DNA of 64,000 nucleotides, from assembly GCF_002119685.1 (NCBI RefSeq), contig NZ_CP021108.1, forward strand, positions 3,162,001 through 3,226,000, written 5' to 3'. A program made the translations under genes and the position numbers. A model generated the notes under the pieces. The model made no database searches. It saw only the letters and a list, made by a program, of their open reading frames with translations, and was not told where the DNA came from. Shown in pieces: positions 18,315 to 25,914 of the stretch; within the stretch, counting starts at the first letter, position 1; each line of letters opens with the position of its first letter. Origin of the DNA: Bordetella genomosp. 8. Lineage in GTDB: Bacteria > Pseudomonadota > Gammaproteobacteria > Burkholderiales > Burkholderiaceae_B.

Positions 18315-19340
18315 TCAGTTCATGATGTTTTCGGTGAACCACTTGCGCCATTCGGCGGTCTTCTCGGCGCGCAGCCTGTCATCGATCACGATGGCCTGCT
18401 TGTCCCACTGCTCCTTGGTGGTGAACACCCCGGGCAAGGCGGCGTCCTCGGCCGACACCTTGGCATTGTCCACCACGGGGCTGGCCTTCTTGGCGGCCAC
18501 GATCTTGGCCTGCACTTCCGGCGACAGGGCGATATCGATGAACTTGTAGGCCAGGTCCGTCTTGGTACTGCCCTTCATGATGCCCATCGTGTCCACGCCC
18601 AGCACGGCGCCTTCCTTGGGCATCGCGACCTTGATGGGCACGCCTTGGCCGATCATGTAATAGGCATTCATGGACAGCAGCACCTGCACCGGCGTCTCGC
18701 CCGTGGCGATCAGCTGCTGGCTGTTGGCGTCATTGGTATAGAAGGCCTTGAAGTTGGGCTTGAGCGCCTTCAGCTTGTCCTCGCCCTTCTGCCAGGTCGC
18801 CGCGTCGCCGCCGGACAGCATGGCCGCGACGGTGATGATGTGGCTGGGATCGAAATCGGGGGCCGACAGCTTGCCCTTCAGCGCCGGATTCCACAGGTCG
18901 TTCCAGCTGTCGAACTTGATGTTCGACGGCACCAGCTCCGGACGGTAGCCAATGGTGTAGACGTACGCCCAGCTGCCGATGTGGTACGGACTGATCTTGG
19001 CGCGGTCCACCAGGTGCGAATAATTCTTCAGCTTGCTGGTGTCCAGCTTTTCGTACAGGTTGCTGTTGACGTACAGCCAGCCGATATGCGACGTCGTGAA
19101 AGTGATGTCGCTTTCCGGCTTGGTCGCCAGCTTGGCCTTGTTCAGGCGGTCTATCGTCCCGCCGGTGATGTACTTGACCGGCACGCCGGTCTGGCGGGTG
19201 AACTCCTTGCCGATGTTCTCATCGATCAAATCGCGGAAGCTGCCGCCCCAGGTGCTGACGACCAGGGCATCCTGGGCCCACGCCGCGCTGCCCGCCAGCG
19301 TGCTGGCAAGAATACCGACCGACAAAAGTTTTCGAATCAT
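18315..19340 (-). CDS. ABC importer periplasmic binding protein, PotD type
   Basis: 341 residues. A signal peptide (MIRKLLSVGILASTLAGSAAWAQ) is followed by ALVVSTWGGSFRDLIDENIGKEFTRQTG, the family opening for spermidine/putrescine and related binding proteins. The ATG at 19340 has AAGGGG upstream; the longer frame has no signal sequence. It is the first gene of the binding-protein/permease/permease operon. Its upstream region carries an element repeated upstream of the neighbouring amino-acid ABC operon. Ligand unknown: polyamine is the family default, but this sub-branch also binds other small organic compounds. Confidence 0.92.
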   Translation of the reverse strand: MIRKLLSVGILASTLAGSAAWAQDALVVSTWGGSFRDLIDENIGKEFTRQTGVPVKYITGGTIDRLNKAKLATKPESDITFTTSHIGWLYVNSNLYEKLDTSKLKNYSHLVDRAKISPYHIGSWAYVYTIGYRPELVPSNIKFDSWNDLWNPALKGKLSAPDFDPSHIITVAAMLSGGDAATWQKGEDKLKALKPNFKAFYTNDANSQQLIATGETPVQVLLSMNAYYMIGQGVPIKVAMPKEGAVLGVDTMGIMKGSTKTDLAYKFIDIALSPEVQAKIVAAKKASPVVDNAKVSAEDAALPGVFTTKEQWDKQAIVIDDRLRAEKTAEWRKWFTENIMN

Positions 19341-19430
19341 TGCATGCCCCTTGGAATAGGCCCGGTGAAGTGATTGGCGTTGGAAGTCGTTCGCTAGGCT
19401 GCGGCCATGATGCGGCAGAGCGCCCGCCCG

Positions 19431-19474
19431 GACCAAGTCGCCTTTTCCATAGGGATGGCTCAACTTTCCTGACG
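19431..19474 (-). promoter_or_regulatory. Shared 44-bp upstream element, copy A
   Basis: On the plus strand the block reads GACCAAGTCGCCTTTTCC-N6-ATGGCTC-N3-TTTCCTGACG. It matches copy B (23499-23542) at 38 of 44 positions with no gap. It ends 90 bp upstream of the PotD-type gene start. On the minus strand it shows two GGAAA motifs 21 bp apart, two helical turns. Its placement before two minus-strand transporter operons indicates a common regulator or promoter. Confidence 0.65.
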
Positions 19475-19500
19475 ACGCGGCGGTCCGCTTCCGCAGGCGG

Positions 19501-20316
19501 TCACAAGGCCTGGTCCAGGAAGCCTTGCAGGCGCTGGCTGGCCGGGGCGCCGAAGAACTGTTCAGCAGGTGCGGACTCGATGATTTCGCCTCTTTCCATG
19601 AACACGCAACGATCCGCCACCCTGCGGGCAAACCCCAATTCGTGCGTGACGCAAACCATGGTGATGCCGGTGTCGGCGAGGCTTTCCATGATGTTCAGGA
19701 CCGACCGCACCGACTCCGGATCCAGCGCCGAGGTCGGTTCGTCGAACAGCATGATGCGGGGTTCCAGGCACAGGGCCCGCGCGATCGCGACCCGCTGCTG
19801 CTGTCCGCCGGAGAGCTGGGCCGGAAACTTGGCCGCCTGTTCGGCGATGTTGACCTTGCCCAGGTATTCCATGGCGATGCTCTCGGCGCGCTTCGCGGGA
19901 AGCTTCTTCGCGAGCCGCAGCGCGAACGTGCAGTTCGCCAGCACGGTCATGTGCGGAAAGAGGTTGAAGCTCTGGAACACCATGCCGAGCTGCCGCCGAA
20001 CCTTCTCCACGTCCTCGGCGCGCCGCGTGAGCTTGACGCCGCCGACGTGGATATCCCCGGAATCGTGCTGCTCCAGGTGATTGATGCAACGCACCAGCGT
20101 CGACTTCCCGGATCCGGAAGGACCGCACAGGACGACGATTTCACCCACGTCGATGCGCAGGTCGACGTTGCGCAGCGCATGGAAGGATCCGTAGTACTTG
20201 TTCAGGCCGGCAATCGAGATCGCCGGGGCCGAACCGGCGCCGGCGCGCGGCCCGCGGCCGGAGGCGGCGATATTCGAGGCGGTGGCATTCGAGACATTCG
20301 AGTTGGTGGCGTCCAC
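19501..20316 (-). CDS. Polar amino acid ABC importer ATP-binding protein (GlnQ/HisP family)
   Basis: 271 residues. GTG start at 20316 behind TGGAG. Residues 1-32 are a low-complexity Asn/Ser/Ala/Gly leader not usual for the family. The core follows: KYYGSFHALRNVDL, Walker A GPSGSGKST, FQSFNLFPHMTV, LSGGQQQRVAIARAL, Walker B IMLFDEPTSALDPE, VTHELGFARRVADR. Last gene of the minus-strand operon 23438-19501. Confidence 0.94.
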   Translation of the reverse strand: MDATNSNVSNATASNIAASGRGPRAGAGSAPAISIAGLNKYYGSFHALRNVDLRIDVGEIVVLCGPSGSGKSTLVRCINHLEQHDSGDIHVGGVKLTRRAEDVEKVRRQLGMVFQSFNLFPHMTVLANCTFALRLAKKLPAKRAESIAMEYLGKVNIAEQAAKFPAQLSGGQQQRVAIARALCLEPRIMLFDEPTSALDPESVRSVLNIMESLADTGITMVCVTHELGFARRVADRCVFMERGEIIESAPAEQFFGAPASQRLQGFLDQAL

Positions 20317-20387
20317 GGTTCACTCCAGGTGTTGCTATCGCGCTCGACGGCACCCGCCCAGGTGCCGCCGATTCGAGCGCGGCCGGC

Positions 20388-21077
20388 CTAGGCAGGCGCC
20401 AGGTGGCGGTTCAGGGCCCGATCCAGCGCGGCGAAGCCCAAGCGCATGGCGTTGGTAATGCACCAGTAGATCGCCGCCGCGGTCACCAGTGGCGTGAACG
20501 GATCGTAGGTGTAGTCGAAAACGGTATTGGCGGCGGCGGTCAGGTCGACCAGCGTGATCGCGCTGACGGCGGATGTGCTTTTCACCATGATCAGCAGCTC
20601 ATTCTGGTACGCCTTCAGCACGAAGCGCGCGGCCATGGGAAGTTTCAGGCGGAACAGGATCTGCATGGGCGTCAATCCCAGCACCCCCGCCGCTTCGATC
20701 GTACCGGCGGGTATCGCGGCCAGGCCCCCGCATATGATCTCGGCCATGAATCCGGAGTGCGTCAGCGCCAGTCCCAACCACGCGCAAACGTAGGCGTTGG
20801 AAAACAGGGACCACAGAAACGTGTCCCGCACGATGGAAAACTGCGGCAGGCCGCTATAGATCAGATAGAGCAGTACCAGGCTGGGGACGCCGCGGAAGAA
20901 CGAAATATATGCGCCGGCGATACCGGCGCGCGGCCCCGGCCTGAACCTGGCCAGGGCGACCGGCAGCGCGATCAGCAGGCCCAGCGCCAGGGCCGGCAGC
21001 AGCACGATGAAGGTCGTGGCAGTCCCGGCCAGCAGCTTGGGCAGGCTGTCCCAGGCGACGTGGAAATCAAAGTGCAT
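20388..21077 (-). CDS. Polar amino acid ABC importer permease (HisM/GlnP type)
   Basis: 229 residues with about five membrane helices and the loop EAAGVLGLTPMQILFRLKLPMAARFVLKAYQNE, diagnostic of polar amino acid permeases. The ATG at 21077 lies inside the end of the preceding permease gene (11-bp overlap), so the two are translationally coupled. A 71-bp gap to the ATPase contains that gene's ribosome site and nothing else recognisable. Confidence 0.92.
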   Translation of the reverse strand: MHFDFHVAWDSLPKLLAGTATTFIVLLPALALGLLIALPVALARFRPGPRAGIAGAYISFFRGVPSLVLLYLIYSGLPQFSIVRDTFLWSLFSNAYVCAWLGLALTHSGFMAEIICGGLAAIPAGTIEAAGVLGLTPMQILFRLKLPMAARFVLKAYQNELLIMVKSTSAVSAITLVDLTAAANTVFDYTYDPFTPLVTAAAIYWCITNAMRLGFAALDRALNRHLAPA

Positions 21078-21774
21078 CGGCCTTGCCCTTGCGCGGCGCG
21101 GCGGCGGGCAAGGCCCGCACCCCACGTCCCGTGTTCGACTCGATACGCGCCGCGACCACGTAGGTCAGCCAGGTCATGCCCAGGAAGAACAGCGATGCGA
21201 GCATGAAGTAGATGAACGGCTCCTTGGTGACCCCGGAGGCCAGCTTGGCGTAGGCCATGATCTCCTTGAGCCCGATCAGCGAGACCAGGGCGGTGTCCTT
21301 CAACACGACGATCCAGGTATTGGTCATGCCGGGCAGCGCCAGCCGCAACACCTGGGGCAGCATCACATGCAGCAGGATGGCCGGACGCTTCACCAGCAGC
21401 ACCTGCGCGGCCTCGAATTGCCCGCGGGGAACATTCTGGATCGCGGCGCGTATCAGGTCGGCCAGATAGGCTCCGTACACCATGCCCAGGGCGGCGACCG
21501 CCGCCATGAACGGGGTGACTTCGACCGGCCCCAGCAGGCCGGCCACCATTTCGGGACCGGCGTAATAGAACAGGAAGGCCACCAGCAGCGAAGGCACGCC
21601 CGTGAAGATGGACGCGTAGACGCGCCACACCAGCCTGGTCACCAGACGCGGGCGCAGCGTCGCCAGCGCGAAAGCCGTGCCGATCGCCAGCGCCAGCAGA
21701 TAGGCGCAGACGGCAACCTTCACGGTCATCATCGCGCCTATCGCCAGCTGTTGCACGAAGCCCATCGAAGGCAT
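21067..21774 (-). CDS. Polar amino acid ABC importer permease (HisQ/GlnP type)
   Basis: About 235 residues, membrane protein. The EAA loop is EAAQVLLVKRPAILLHVMLPQVLRLALPGMTNTWIVVLKDTALVS. The start at 21774 has GGGGGA 8 nt upstream; an ATG at 21783 would add three residues but sits directly against that run of G. It lies 26 bp after the binding-protein gene and overlaps the second permease by 11 bp. Confidence 0.92.
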   Translation of the reverse strand: MPSMGFVQQLAIGAMMTVKVAVCAYLLALAIGTAFALATLRPRLVTRLVWRVYASIFTGVPSLLVAFLFYYAGPEMVAGLLGPVEVTPFMAAVAALGMVYGAYLADLIRAAIQNVPRGQFEAAQVLLVKRPAILLHVMLPQVLRLALPGMTNTWIVVLKDTALVSLIGLKEIMAYAKLASGVTKEPFIYFMLASLFFLGMTWLTYVVAARIESNTGRGVRALPAAAPRKGKADAL

Positions 21775-21800
21775 GGCGAACATCCCCCGGCCGGCCGGCG

Positions 21801-22598
21801 TCAGCGGCAGGCCGCTTCTTCGGGCAACAGCTCGACTTGCATGTATTTCTTGCGCAGCTTGGTGAACGTGCAGTCGCGGATGATGCTGTCCAGCGCCTGG
21901 TTCATGCGGGCCAGCAACTCAGGCGTGTCCTTGCGGGTAATCCAGCTCGACCCGGCCTCGCCGCCGCCCGTCCACAGGTCGCCGCCGGCGAATTTCCAAT
22001 CCTTGCCGGCCGGCTTGGACAGGAATTCGTTGGTCCAGCTGATCTTGGGTCCCAGGCTCAGATCCAGGCGCCCGCTGGCCAGGTCCAGGCGAATCTGGTC
22101 GGGATTGTCGTAATAAACGATCTGCACGGCCTCGCCGAATTGCTCGGAAACATACTTGGCCTGGGCCGACCCGCGCTGCAGGCCGATGCGCAAGCCTTTC
22201 AGGCCTTCCTTCGTGAAGGTGTAGTTCTTGTTCGCCGGGATCACGTAGGAATCCGGATTGAAGAGCACCGGACGCCCGAAAAGCACTTTCTCCTTGCGTT
22301 CCGGCAAGGGCTTGGTCTGGCTGACCACCGCATCCAGTTTCTTCTGCAGCAAGGCCGGAATCAGGCCCTTGAAGTCCATGACGACGATCTCGCAATCCGC
22401 GTTCATCCGCTTGCACATCTCGCGAGCCAGGTCGGGTTCGAGTCCGGTCAGCTCGCCGGAAGCGTTCACCATGCTGAACGGGGGATAGCTGCCCTCGTTG
22501 CCCAGCACCAGTTTTTCGGCGGCCGCCGGCGCCGGCCCGGCGGTGACGGCCATCGTGGCGAACAGCGCCGCGGCTTTCAATAGACGATCGAGTTTCAT
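21801..22598 (-). CDS. Polar amino acid ABC importer periplasmic binding protein (family 3)
   Basis: 265 residues. Signal peptide through about residue 28 (PAPAAAEK), then LVLGNEGSYPPFSMVNASGELTGLEPDLAREM, the family-3 opening, and MDFKGLIPALLQKKLDAVVSQTKPLPERKEKV with the ligand-binding Arg region. The ATG at 22598 follows AAGGGG. It sits between the decarboxylase-like gene and the permeases. An acidic or dicarboxylic ligand would fit its neighbour, but this is inference. Confidence 0.93.
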   Translation of the reverse strand: MKLDRLLKAAALFATMAVTAGPAPAAAEKLVLGNEGSYPPFSMVNASGELTGLEPDLAREMCKRMNADCEIVVMDFKGLIPALLQKKLDAVVSQTKPLPERKEKVLFGRPVLFNPDSYVIPANKNYTFTKEGLKGLRIGLQRGSAQAKYVSEQFGEAVQIVYYDNPDQIRLDLASGRLDLSLGPKISWTNEFLSKPAGKDWKFAGGDLWTGGGEAGSSWITRKDTPELLARMNQALDSIIRDCTFTKLRKKYMQVELLPEEAACR

Positions 22599-22655
22599 GG
22601 TTTCCCCTTGCTGCCTGTTGTTGGTCTGACGGTACCCGCGCATGCGGGCCCCGCT

Positions 22656-23438
22656 TCAATCCCTGCCGCCGTCCGCGATCCTGCCTTCGAACAGCGAGCC
22701 GTAACCCGGTTTCGCGCCGGCGACGCCGGTCAGTTCCAGGCAGTGCCAGAACGATGCCTGGATGGCCGACACGACCGGCTTGCCCAGCCGTTGTTCGAGC
22801 GCTTCGATCGCGCCCACCGTCCTGAAATTGGTGCAGGAGACGAAAATCGCCGTGGCATCGGGATGGTCCACCGACAGCACGTGGTCGTACACCTGTTCCA
22901 GGGACACTTCCGCCAAGGCGTGGTCGCTGGAAATGCCCAGGTGATTGCTTTTCACGACCTGGTGGCCGTTTTCCTCCAGGAAGCGGATCGCACGCTCGTG
23001 GATTTCGGACACGTACGGCGTCGCCAGGGCGACCTTGCCTGCCTTGACCTTCTGGAGGGCCGCCAGCGTGGCGGTGGAGGCGGTGGTGATCTTGGGCTGG
23101 GGCGCCCACTGGCGCATCTTTTCCGTCAGCGCGCGGTCGTAGGCCGTGCCGTGCAGGAAGGATGCGCTGGTGCCACCGAACAGCAGCACGTCGATGGGGG
23201 GCGCGGCGGCCATGCGGGCCGCCAGCTCCAGTTCCGGCGCGTTCATCATTTCCTCGATGCCCTGGACGGTGACCTTGGGCAGCTTGACGCGCGCCGTGTG
23301 GGTGGATACGCCTGGCGCCGACATGGCCCACATCTCTTCTTCCATGACCACGCTGGACGCGATGTAGATCAGGCCGATGCGAGCGAGGTCTCCGGAACCG
23401 TCATAACGGAAACGGGGATATTCCCGCGTATTGGACAT
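22656..23438 (-). CDS. Arylmalonate decarboxylase-like protein (Asp/Glu racemase superfamily)
   Basis: 260 residues. The superfamily uses two active-site positions: racemases and maleate isomerases have Cys at both, whereas arylmalonate decarboxylase (AMDase) has Gly then Cys. Here the first site is LLFGGTSASF with Gly89, and the second is FVSCTNF with Cys202. This is the AMDase pattern. The C-terminal AGAKPGYGSLFE also resembles the Bordetella bronchiseptica AMDase as I recall it. AAAAGGGG precedes the ATG at 23438. It heads the amino-acid ABC operon and probably acts on the imported substrate by enantioselective decarboxylation or isomerisation. Confidence 0.82.
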   Translation of the reverse strand: MSNTREYPRFRYDGSGDLARIGLIYIASSVVMEEEMWAMSAPGVSTHTARVKLPKVTVQGIEEMMNAPELELAARMAAAPPIDVLLFGGTSASFLHGTAYDRALTEKMRQWAPQPKITTASTATLAALQKVKAGKVALATPYVSEIHERAIRFLEENGHQVVKSNHLGISSDHALAEVSLEQVYDHVLSVDHPDATAIFVSCTNFRTVGAIEALEQRLGKPVVSAIQASFWHCLELTGVAGAKPGYGSLFEGRIADGGRD

Positions 23439-23498
23439 ATGCCGCCCCTTTTGAAAATCGTTTTGGATGCGGCTAATGATGGGAGAGGCCCTTCCGGC

Positions 23499-23542
23499 GA
23501 CCAAGTCGCCTTTTCCTTACGCATGGCTCGCATTTCCTGACG
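23499..23542 (-). promoter_or_regulatory. Shared 44-bp upstream element, copy B
   Basis: 38 of 44 bases match copy A at 19431-19474. It ends 60 bp upstream of the AMDase-like start, heading the amino-acid ABC operon. In this copy one end also forms a palindrome, GGCGAC-CAA-GTCGCC (23496-23510). The two TTTCCT motifs lie at 23512 and 23533, 21 bp apart, the same spacing as in copy A. Confidence 0.65.
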
Positions 23543-23555
23543 CGCGCCTGGCATG

Positions 23556-23570
23556 CTCGGAAATTCCGAG
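23556..23570. promoter_or_regulatory. 15-bp palindrome in the AMDase-like/RidA divergent spacer
   Basis: CTCGGAA-A-TTCCGAG, perfect 7-bp arms around one base, lies near the middle of the 269-bp divergent spacer (23439-23707). A site for the LysR protein encoded at 24937 or another dimer is plausible; nothing ties a particular regulator to it. Confidence 0.4.
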
Positions 23571-23707
23571 TTGGCCCGCCGGAAAATACAAATAGGCGCG
23601 GCCGCCGGTCCGTTCGACCATGGCGTCCATCCAGGCCGCGCGCCCTCGCGCGCCGCCGCCCGTTCCGCCGTCGCCCGTCCCGGGCGCGCACACTCGCAGA
23701 CGCCGCC

Positions 23708-24121
23708 ATGAAACATACCCGCATCCGCACCTTCAATACCAAGGCCACCTACCCCGAACAGAACCTGGACAACGACCTGTGCCAGGCCGTGGTCGCGCGC
23801 GGCAGCACCGTATTCCTGCGCGGGCAGATCGGCCAGAACCTGGACACCTCGGAAAGCGTCTGCATCGGCGACGCGGCCGGGCAGGCGGAGCAGGCCATGT
23901 CCAACATCGCCATGCTGCTGAAGGAAGCCGGCGGCGAACTGGAACACATCTGCAAGATCACCATCTACATCATCGATCCGCGCTATCGCGAGCCGGTGTA
24001 CCGCGTGGTCGGCCGCTGGCTCAAGGGCGTGTTCCCGGTGTCGACGGGTATCGTGGTTTCCGCGCTGGCCCGTCCCGAATGGCTGGTGGAAATCGACGCC
24101 ACCGCCGTCATTCCCGACTGA
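23708..24121 (+). CDS. RidA/YjgF/UK114 family protein lacking the deaminase Arg
   Basis: 137 residues, single Rid domain. FLRGQIGQ near the start of the core and ALARPEWLVEIDATAVIP at the end are family blocks. The Arg needed for enamine/imine deamination in true RidA (the R in the RSxVxVxxLP block) is not in place; STGIVVSALARP occupies this region. It therefore belongs with Rid subgroups whose function is largely unknown, some in catabolic operons. The DUF1028 gene follows 18 bp downstream. Confidence 0.85.
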   Translation: MKHTRIRTFNTKATYPEQNLDNDLCQAVVARGSTVFLRGQIGQNLDTSESVCIGDAAGQAEQAMSNIAMLLKEAGGELEHICKITIYIIDPRYREPVYRVVGRWLKGVFPVSTGIVVSALARPEWLVEIDATAVIPD

Positions 24122-24139
24122 CGCCACCGGGGTTCCCAC

Positions 24140-24811
24140 ATGACCTTCTCCATCATCGCGCGCTGCCCGCGCTCGAGCCAGTTCGGCGCGGCCGTTTCGT
24201 CGTCGTCGCCCGCCGTGGCGTCGCGCTGTATCCGCGCGCGCGCCGGCGTAGGCGCCGCGGTCAGCCAGAACATCACCGACCCGGCGCTGGGCCCGGCCGC
24301 CCTGGACCTGATGGAGGCCGGCCGCACGCCGCAACAGGCCCTGGACGAACTGCTGCAGCGTCCCTACATCGACTATCGCCAGCTCATGGCCATCGATGCC
24401 ACGCACGCGCCGGCGATCCATACCGGCGCAAGCTGCCTGGGCACCATCTCCAGCATTGCCGGCGAACATGCCGCCTGCGCGGGCAATATGCTGGCCACGC
24501 TGGACGTGCCGCGGGCCATGCTGGCCGCCTTCGAACAGGCCCAGGGCTCGCTGGCCGAACGGCTGATGCAGGCCATGCTGGCCGGCCAGGCCGCCGGCGG
24601 CGAGGAAGGTCCGGTTCATTCGGCGGGGTTGATGGTGGTTGCCGACCTGCCATGGCCCATCGTCGACCTGCGGCTGGACTGGATGGAAACCGGCCCCATC
24701 GAGGCGCTCTACGATGCCTGGAAAGTCTACGAGCCGCAGGTGCAGGACTACATCACGCGCGCCCGCGATCCGCGCGCCGCGCCCAGTTTCGGCGTGCCGG
24801 GCGACCTCTGA
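24140..24811 (+). CDS. DUF1028 family protein
   Basis: 223 residues. It starts MTFSIIARCPRSSQFGAAVSS, followed by RARAGVGAAVSQN, MEAGRTPQQALDELL, HTGASCLGTISSIAGEHAACAGNML and IVDLRLDW, all hallmarks of DUF1028. The fold is thought to be Ntn-hydrolase-like with processing or hydrolysis at an N-terminal residue, but no reaction is established that I know of. Genes of this family often travel with RidA and M20 peptidases, as here, which suggests hydrolysis of an amide or peptide-like compound. GGGG precedes the ATG. Confidence 0.85.
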   Translation: MTFSIIARCPRSSQFGAAVSSSSPAVASRCIRARAGVGAAVSQNITDPALGPAALDLMEAGRTPQQALDELLQRPYIDYRQLMAIDATHAPAIHTGASCLGTISSIAGEHAACAGNMLATLDVPRAMLAAFEQAQGSLAERLMQAMLAGQAAGGEEGPVHSAGLMVVADLPWPIVDLRLDWMETGPIEALYDAWKVYEPQVQDYITRARDPRAAPSFGVPGDL

Positions 24812-24845
24812 ACGCGGGTCGGCGCGATCCCCGCATGGCGCAGGC

Positions 24846-24889
24846 GCGCATCGCTGGTAAGGTTGAGCCTTCGAACCCCGGCGATGCGC
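24846..24889 (+). terminator. Long hairpin between DUF1028 and LysR genes
   Basis: GCGCATCGC (24846-24854) pairs with GCGATGCGC (24881-24889). Inner G-T and G-C pairs and a nested GGTT/AACC stem give roughly 16 pairs with a 3-nt bulge. It lies 35 bp after the DUF1028 stop. There is no T-run. It could stop transcription before the LysR gene or act as a leader structure of the LysR mRNA. Confidence 0.4.
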
Positions 24890-24936
24890 CCGGCGATCCC
24901 GGGGGTCGGCCCGTTCCCGTTGCCTAGACCCGGACC

Positions 24937-25914
24937 ATGCTCAATCGCATTTCCCTGCGCCAGATGGAGTACTTCGTCGCGACCGCCAAGCACGGCAGCA
25001 TCGCCGCGGCGTCCGCCCAGATCCACATCTCGCCGCCCTCGATCTCGGCCGCTATCGCCCATATCGAAACCGAACTGAGCGTCCAGCTCTTCGTGCGGCA
25101 TCCCTCCAAGGGGCTGGCGCTGACCATCCTGGGCGCGCAGGTCATGCAGGAATGCGAGGAACTGCTGGAGCGCGCGTCGCGCCTGTACGAAATCGCCTCG
25201 GTGTCGAGCGACACCCTGCAGGGCGTGCTGCGGGTCGGCTGCTTCCAGCCGCTGGCCGCGATGATCGCGCCCGAGGTGATCTACGGGTTTTCGCGGGCCT
25301 TCGAGAAGGTCGAGCTGCACATGGTCGAAGGCGACCAGCAGGAGATGATCAGCCGCCTGCATACGCTGGAAATCGACATGGCCATCACCTACGACCTGCA
25401 GTTGGGCGAGGAGATGAACTTCGAAACGCTGGCCCATCTGCCGCCGCACGTGCTGGTCAGCGAATTGCACCCCCTGGCCCAGCAGATCGCCGTCACGCTG
25501 GACGAACTGGCGGCGCAACCCATGGTGCTCCTGGACCTGCCCATGAGCCGCGAGTACTTCATGTCGCTGTTCGCCAAGGCCGGCCTGGAGCCGAACGTCG
25601 TGGCGCGCTCGCGCTCGGAAGACGTGGTCCGCTCCATGGTCGCCAACGGCATCGGCTACGCCCTGTTCAACGTGCGCCCGAAATCCACCCAGTCGCTGGA
25701 CGGCAAGCGGCTGGTGCGCCTGCGCCTGGCCGGCGAGCATCGGCCCATGCTGCTGGGGCTGGCCACCTACAAGCCCTTGAAGCCCTCGCGCCTGACGCAG
25801 GCCTTCATGCAGCGCTGCCGCTCGTACATCTCGGACCAGTACATACCGGGCATGAGCGCGGGCAGCTTTTTCGATCCCTATATCCCGGGCGAGGGCGAGC
25901 CGCCGCCGCGATGA
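24937..25914 (+). CDS. LysR-type transcriptional regulator
   Basis: 325 residues. N-terminal winged HTH (LRQMEYFVATAKHGSIAAASAQIHISPPSISAAIAHIE) and a C-terminal periplasmic-binding-like effector domain (LQGVLRVGCFQPLA onward). The C-terminal 20 residues are Pro/Gly-rich. It overlaps the next gene, a deacylase, by 4 bp, so the two are co-transcribed. It is the best local candidate to control the RidA/DUF1028 and AMDase/ABC operons. Confidence 0.94.
   Translation: MLNRISLRQMEYFVATAKHGSIAAASAQIHISPPSISAAIAHIETELSVQLFVRHPSKGLALTILGAQVMQECEELLERASRLYEIASVSSDTLQGVLRVGCFQPLAAMIAPEVIYGFSRAFEKVELHMVEGDQQEMISRLHTLEIDMAITYDLQLGEEMNFETLAHLPPHVLVSELHPLAQQIAVTLDELAAQPMVLLDLPMSREYFMSLFAKAGLEPNVVARSRSEDVVRSMVANGIGYALFNVRPKSTQSLDGKRLVRLRLAGEHRPMLLGLATYKPLKPSRLTQAFMQRCRSYISDQYIPGMSAGSFFDPYIPGEGEPPPR

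Noticed and set aside
24861..24885. tRNA T-arm-like GGTT...TTCGAACC
   Set aside because: No acceptor, D or anticodon arms can be folded around it, and the segment is better explained as part of a bulged hairpin.
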